49,860 nt of DNA from Microcaldota archaeon. Lineage in GTDB: Archaea; Micrarchaeota; Micrarchaeia; Anstonellales; J096. The stretch's first letter is position 1, and every line of letters starts with the position of its first letter. A program made the position numbers and the translations under genes. The stretch is from positions 73,812 through 123,671 of the forward strand of contig WAKO01000015.1 of assembly GCA_015523325.1 (NCBI GenBank), given 5' to 3'. Of this stretch, positions 46,516-49,860 are shown in pieces. Below the pieces are notes generated by a model. It was not told where the DNA came from and made no database searches. It was given only the letters and a program-made list of their open reading frames with translations.

Positions 46516-47380
46516 CTCCTAGTGATATTGGTTTTCCTGGAAATACCTTTTTGCACCCATTGCAAACTAAATCCAATCCAACATCCTTGCTTTCAGAAAC
46601 AGAAAAAGCCTCAACAAAATAAAACTTATGAGAATGTGGCACACTCTCATTGAATGGAGCATAGGAGTAAACATTAGGTTTTCCAAACACTTTTCCTAAA
46701 TCCTCTTCTTTTGCAATAACATCACTCAAAAAGATGTTTAAACTTCCATCTGGAAGGTTGAAACTTGAGATGTCTTTTAACTCAAAACTACTAAAAGTAG
46801 TTTTATCTGCTGAAATTCCTAAATCTTCTAAAAATTCTAAAGCCTCCCTAAGTAAGCTCTTTTCTACTCCATCAACCAAGAAAACTCCTTTTTCCTGTTC
46901 AAACATCAACATATTATAAAGACCTGTTGAATACCTTGTTTTTTTAGGAAGCGGTTTTGTCTTTCCTTCAAATGTTTCTTTTTCTCCATCAGATTCTCTC
47001 ATTTCCTTATCTATGATCTTTGAAATTTCCTCTCTATCCTTGTCCACTAAAGCTTTTACTAACAAATTCAATTCGTTAGGAGTTAGTTTAAGCTTTTTTA
47101 TCTTCTTCTTTTTTTCATCTAAGTATTCCTCCATTTTCTTATCTTCACTAATACTCGGGAACTTCATAAGTAGATAATTAAAAACATTTTCAATTGGAAT
47201 TAAAATTTCTCCTTCTCCAGTTATTCCTAACAATCTAGAAACTCTTAAGTTTGGAATAGTAGATCCCAATTCTGAAATAGCATAAATAATAGCTCCTCCT
47301 AATTGTATGGAGGGAAGAGTTCCAAATTTGTTTATAGCTCTTCCACTAAGCTTTATGTTTTCTAGCTCCACTCTAAACAT
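46499..47380 (-). CDS. csm4: Type III-A RAMP protein Csm4
   Basis: Between csm3 and csm5; RYSTGLYNML..LEDLGISADKTTFSSFEL. Confidence 0.85.
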   Translation of the reverse strand: MFRVELENIKLSGRAINKFGTLPSIQLGGAIIYAISELGSTIPNLRVSRLLGITGEGEILIPIENVFNYLLMKFPSISEDKKMEEYLDEKKKKIKKLKLTPNELNLLVKALVDKDREEISKIIDKEMRESDGEKETFEGKTKPLPKKTRYSTGLYNMLMFEQEKGVFLVDGVEKSLLREALEFLEDLGISADKTTFSSFELKDISSFNLPDGSLNIFLSDVIAKEEDLGKVFGKPNVYSYAPFNESVPHSHKFYFVEAFSVSESKDVGLDLVCNGCKKVFPGKPISLGVGENV

Positions 47381-47392
47381 TTCTCTCCTCCT

Positions 47393-48139
47393 TTATTCCC
47401 TTAGAAATACTTTAACTGCTCCATATCCTCTTGTTCCGCTACCCCCTAAATAATCATCTTCTAATAAAGAGAGGCCAATTAAAACTAATTTTAAGTAATC
47501 GTTTGCATTATTTACTTTAAATCTCTTATCTAATTTTTCATAATAGTGTGAAATTCTGCTATTATAGGGTTCTTCCAACTCTCCATCTTCCAACATTATT
47601 ATCTTTCCTGAAAAAACTGTTCCTGGAACAACCCTCTCTGTTTGTCTTGGATTACTTGCTTTTGCATTATATCTATCTATTGTATTTTCAAACTTTACTT
47701 CTAAAAAATCTCTTGGTGTTTTTCCCTCATCCCTATAAATAAAATCAACTGGAGGTTGGTAATCATTAATTTGTGGCTCTTCTCTAGAGATATAAACATC
47801 TCTGAATATAACTTTGCTCATTTGGGATTGTTTATTGCTTGAATATCCAAATACTCTACAAACCGCACATTTCCCACACTTGCATATTCTTGGTTGTTTT
47901 TCATCACTAGGTTTATTCACATCATCATCTAAATTAGAAAAACTCCTGTTTCCTCTTTGCCCCTGTATTTCTAAAAGGCTTCTAACCTTTCCCTTTAACG
48001 AACTTCCCGGAATGTAAGGAAATCCCTGAGGGTCTTTAACCACAACGTTATCTATTGCTGCTATCTCATACTCTGCTTGTCCTCCTATATGCAAACCTGT
48101 TTCCACAACCACATAAAAATTTAATTTCTTCCTTTCCAT
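47393..48139 (-). CDS. csm3: Type III-A RAMP protein Csm3
   Basis: ETGLHIGGQAEYEIAAIDNVVVKDPQGFPYIPGSSLKGKVRSLLE; CKCGKCAVCRVFG; GGSGTRGYGAV. Confidence 0.93.
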   Translation of the reverse strand: MERKKLNFYVVVETGLHIGGQAEYEIAAIDNVVVKDPQGFPYIPGSSLKGKVRSLLEIQGQRGNRSFSNLDDDVNKPSDEKQPRICKCGKCAVCRVFGYSSNKQSQMSKVIFRDVYISREEPQINDYQPPVDFIYRDEGKTPRDFLEVKFENTIDRYNAKASNPRQTERVVPGTVFSGKIIMLEDGELEEPYNSRISHYYEKLDKRFKVNNANDYLKLVLIGLSLLEDDYLGGSGTRGYGAVKVFLRE

Positions 48140-48148
48140 TTTATCGCC

Positions 48149-48607
48149 TCAATTTTTTGAATATGCTGCTAAATAAGTGCATATTAACTTAAGTAAGTGA
48201 AGGATCTTTTCTTTTTTTTCCTCTTCACTTTTAGAAGCCTTCTCTAGAAATCTTGATATTCCCTTAAACCAAAATTTTCCTTGGCCATTATTTTTATTCC
48301 CCACATAAACTAACTTTGCAGCTTCATACAAAAGGTCCTTTTCTTCTAGCTCTCTTTTTTCTTGCTTTTTATATAATTCATTTATAACTGAAACAAGATA
48401 TATTGCTTTAGATACACTCAATTTATATAATGAATCATTCCTTTGCTTACTAGAAACTTTACTAAAAAATCCCTTAAACTCCTCTATAACCTCCTTCAAT
48501 TCTTTCTTGCCTTCAATATATTCATTAGCAATACTCCAAACCTCCATTTCATTTTTCTTATTCAAATCTCTTCCATATTGATTTCTATTTCTTCCAAAAT
48601 AACTCAT
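48149..48607 (-). CDS. csm2: Type III-A small subunit Csm2
   Basis: Small helical protein between cas10 and csm3; KLVYVGNKNNGQGKFWFKGISRFLEKA. Confidence 0.82.
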   Translation of the reverse strand: MSYFGRNRNQYGRDLNKKNEMEVWSIANEYIEGKKELKEVIEEFKGFFSKVSSKQRNDSLYKLSVSKAIYLVSVINELYKKQEKRELEEKDLLYEAAKLVYVGNKNNGQGKFWFKGISRFLEKASKSEEEKKEKILHLLKLICTYLAAYSKN

Positions 48608-48611
48608 AAAC

Positions 48612-49860
48612 TCACCTCTTTTCTTTTATCTCCAATCTATAGAGGAACACTCCCAAGTATAAGGCATAAATATCTGGAATTACTATATTTTCTAACTTCC
48701 TCTTTCTTTTAACATATTCTTCCTTAGCTTTAGCTAGTTCTTCCAAATACTCTTTCATCATCTTAATCTTTCTGGAATTTCTTAAGTATTTTGAGGATTT
48801 TATTTGAATTAAGTTATGAATAAAAGAAGTTGGTAATTTCTCATCAGACCCTAGCAATTCTAAAAATTCTTGTGTTGCATTCTCCAATTTAATAAATTCT
48901 GAAAGATTATAGGGCTTTGGCTTTTCCCCTGTTTTTATAAATGAAAAGGTTAATCCCGGATCACCTTTTTTCTTCTTATTTTTAGCTTCCTTAATATAAT
49001 TCTCTAATTTCATAAATATATCTCTCATAGGGGTTCCTTTTCCTACCAATAAATAAGTAGAGCTTAAGGTTATTTCGCCATTTGTGAGGTCTTTCATTCT
49101 TTTATTTAGTTCTATAACAAAATTATACATATCTTTAAGATCTCCTGCAATTAATATGTCATCTCCTCCTATATAAACAGGATAAATTAGGTATTTTTTC
49201 TCACTTAAGATATAAGAGATATGTTGTCTTAGATACCAACTTAATATTTCAGATAATTCTAAAGGCTTTGAAAGGTCCACTTTACTAACTTTCTTATAAA
49301 TCTTTCCTAAATTATCTACATCCATCTTGACGAATGCATAATAAGAAGGAAAATACTTTCTTTGAGTAGAAGTAAATTTGTCTAATAACTTTACTGAATT
49401 GGATAAAGGGAATAGATAATTAAAACCTGTCTTATTAAATGAATCCTTTATGAATGAAAAGAAATTTCCTTCTCCAAGCCTATATGAAGCAACTAAAGGA
49501 ATTACTTTGTTAAACCTTCCATCTAATTCTTTCTCTAATCCTTTTCCAATTTCTTTTGATTTTACAAAAACAGACAAATTAAATCCATCAATTGTTATTG
49601 CTTTCTCTAGTTTTTCTTTCTCATAAAAAGAGAATATCACAAAGCTATTAATTTTATCTTCCTTAGATTTTTTCAAAAATACATCTCCTATGTTAAAAGA
49701 AACTAAACAAGCAGGACACAATTCTAATTTTTCTTCTTCATTTTCACCTACATAAGTTATTTTTTCTTCTATCTCTTCACTCAACTCACCACACACTTCA
49801 CACAATTTAGCATTCTTCCCAAGTTCCAAAAACTGAGTAGAAATATTATAAGTAAGGGAA
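48612..49860 (-). CDS. csm1: Cas10/Csm1 (5' end beyond window)
   Basis: Frame stays open to the window edge; Zn-ribbon CEVCGE..CPACL, YYAFVKMDVDNLGKIY, VYIGGDDILIAG (GGDD). Confidence 0.93.
   Translation of the reverse strand, partial: SLTYNISTQFLELGKNAKLCEVCGELSEEIEEKITYVGENEEEKLELCPACLVSFNIGDVFLKKSKEDKINSFVIFSFYEKEKLEKAITIDGFNLSVFVKSKEIGKGLEKELDGRFNKVIPLVASYRLGEGNFFSFIKDSFNKTGFNYLFPLSNSVKLLDKFTSTQRKYFPSYYAFVKMDVDNLGKIYKKVSKVDLSKPLELSEILSWYLRQHISYILSEKKYLIYPVYIGGDDILIAGDLKDMYNFVIELNKRMKDLTNGEITLSSTYLLVGKGTPMRDIFMKLENYIKEAKNKKKKGDPGLTFSFIKTGEKPKPYNLSEFIKLENATQEFLELLGSDEKLPTSFIHNLIQIKSSKYLRNSRKIKMMKEYLEELAKAKEEYVKRKRKLENIVIPDIYALYLGVFLYRLEIKEKR

Noticed and set aside
41606-49860. CRISPR array near the cas genes
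   Set aside because: No regularly spaced direct repeats are visible in this window; any array must lie elsewhere.

Overview
This is a gene-dense, AT-rich archaeal chromosomal segment. The archaeal assignment rests on two Orc1/Cdc6 homologues, ribosomal proteins L1/P0/P1, an Lhr-type helicase, Pus10, RtcB and an archaeal SRP RNA. Ordinary content: six tRNAs (Arg-TCT, Val-TAC, Leu-TAG, Asn-GTT, Val-GAC, Phe-GAA), SRP RNA, a very compact RNase P RNA candidate (2087..2267, minus strand, not reported by the ORF track), dCTP deaminase, metallophosphoesterase + Lhr, DUF2070, a CPA2 antiporter, RtcB, an adenosine-specific kinase, CysRS, SecD/SecF, Nth and others. At the 3' end there is a type III-A (Csm) CRISPR-Cas locus: cas10 (truncated by the window edge), csm2-5, cas1, cas2, a Csa3-like CARF-HTH regulator, a CARF-HEPN Csx1-like nuclease and a Cas6. 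No CRISPR array is in the window. Most interesting observations: (1) six consecutive paralogous polytopic membrane proteins (5998..13089) sharing a central R-rich motif and a C-terminal signature, with distant TrbL/VirB6/CedA flavour; (2) a family of GC-rich hairpin repeats with compensatory stem changes, one of which abuts the 5' end of tRNA-Arg with no gap, with three more just upstream of tRNA-Leu, plus a 20-nt duplicated tRNA-Arg 3' end flanking a 106-bp unit; (3) an RNase P RNA of about 180 nt; (4) a glutamine-synthetase-fold protein that appears to have lost most catalytic residues; (5) a Cas6 with no histidine; (6) a 7+3+7 palindrome in the csa3-like/cas1 divergent promoter. All calls come from reading the sequence; no database search was run.
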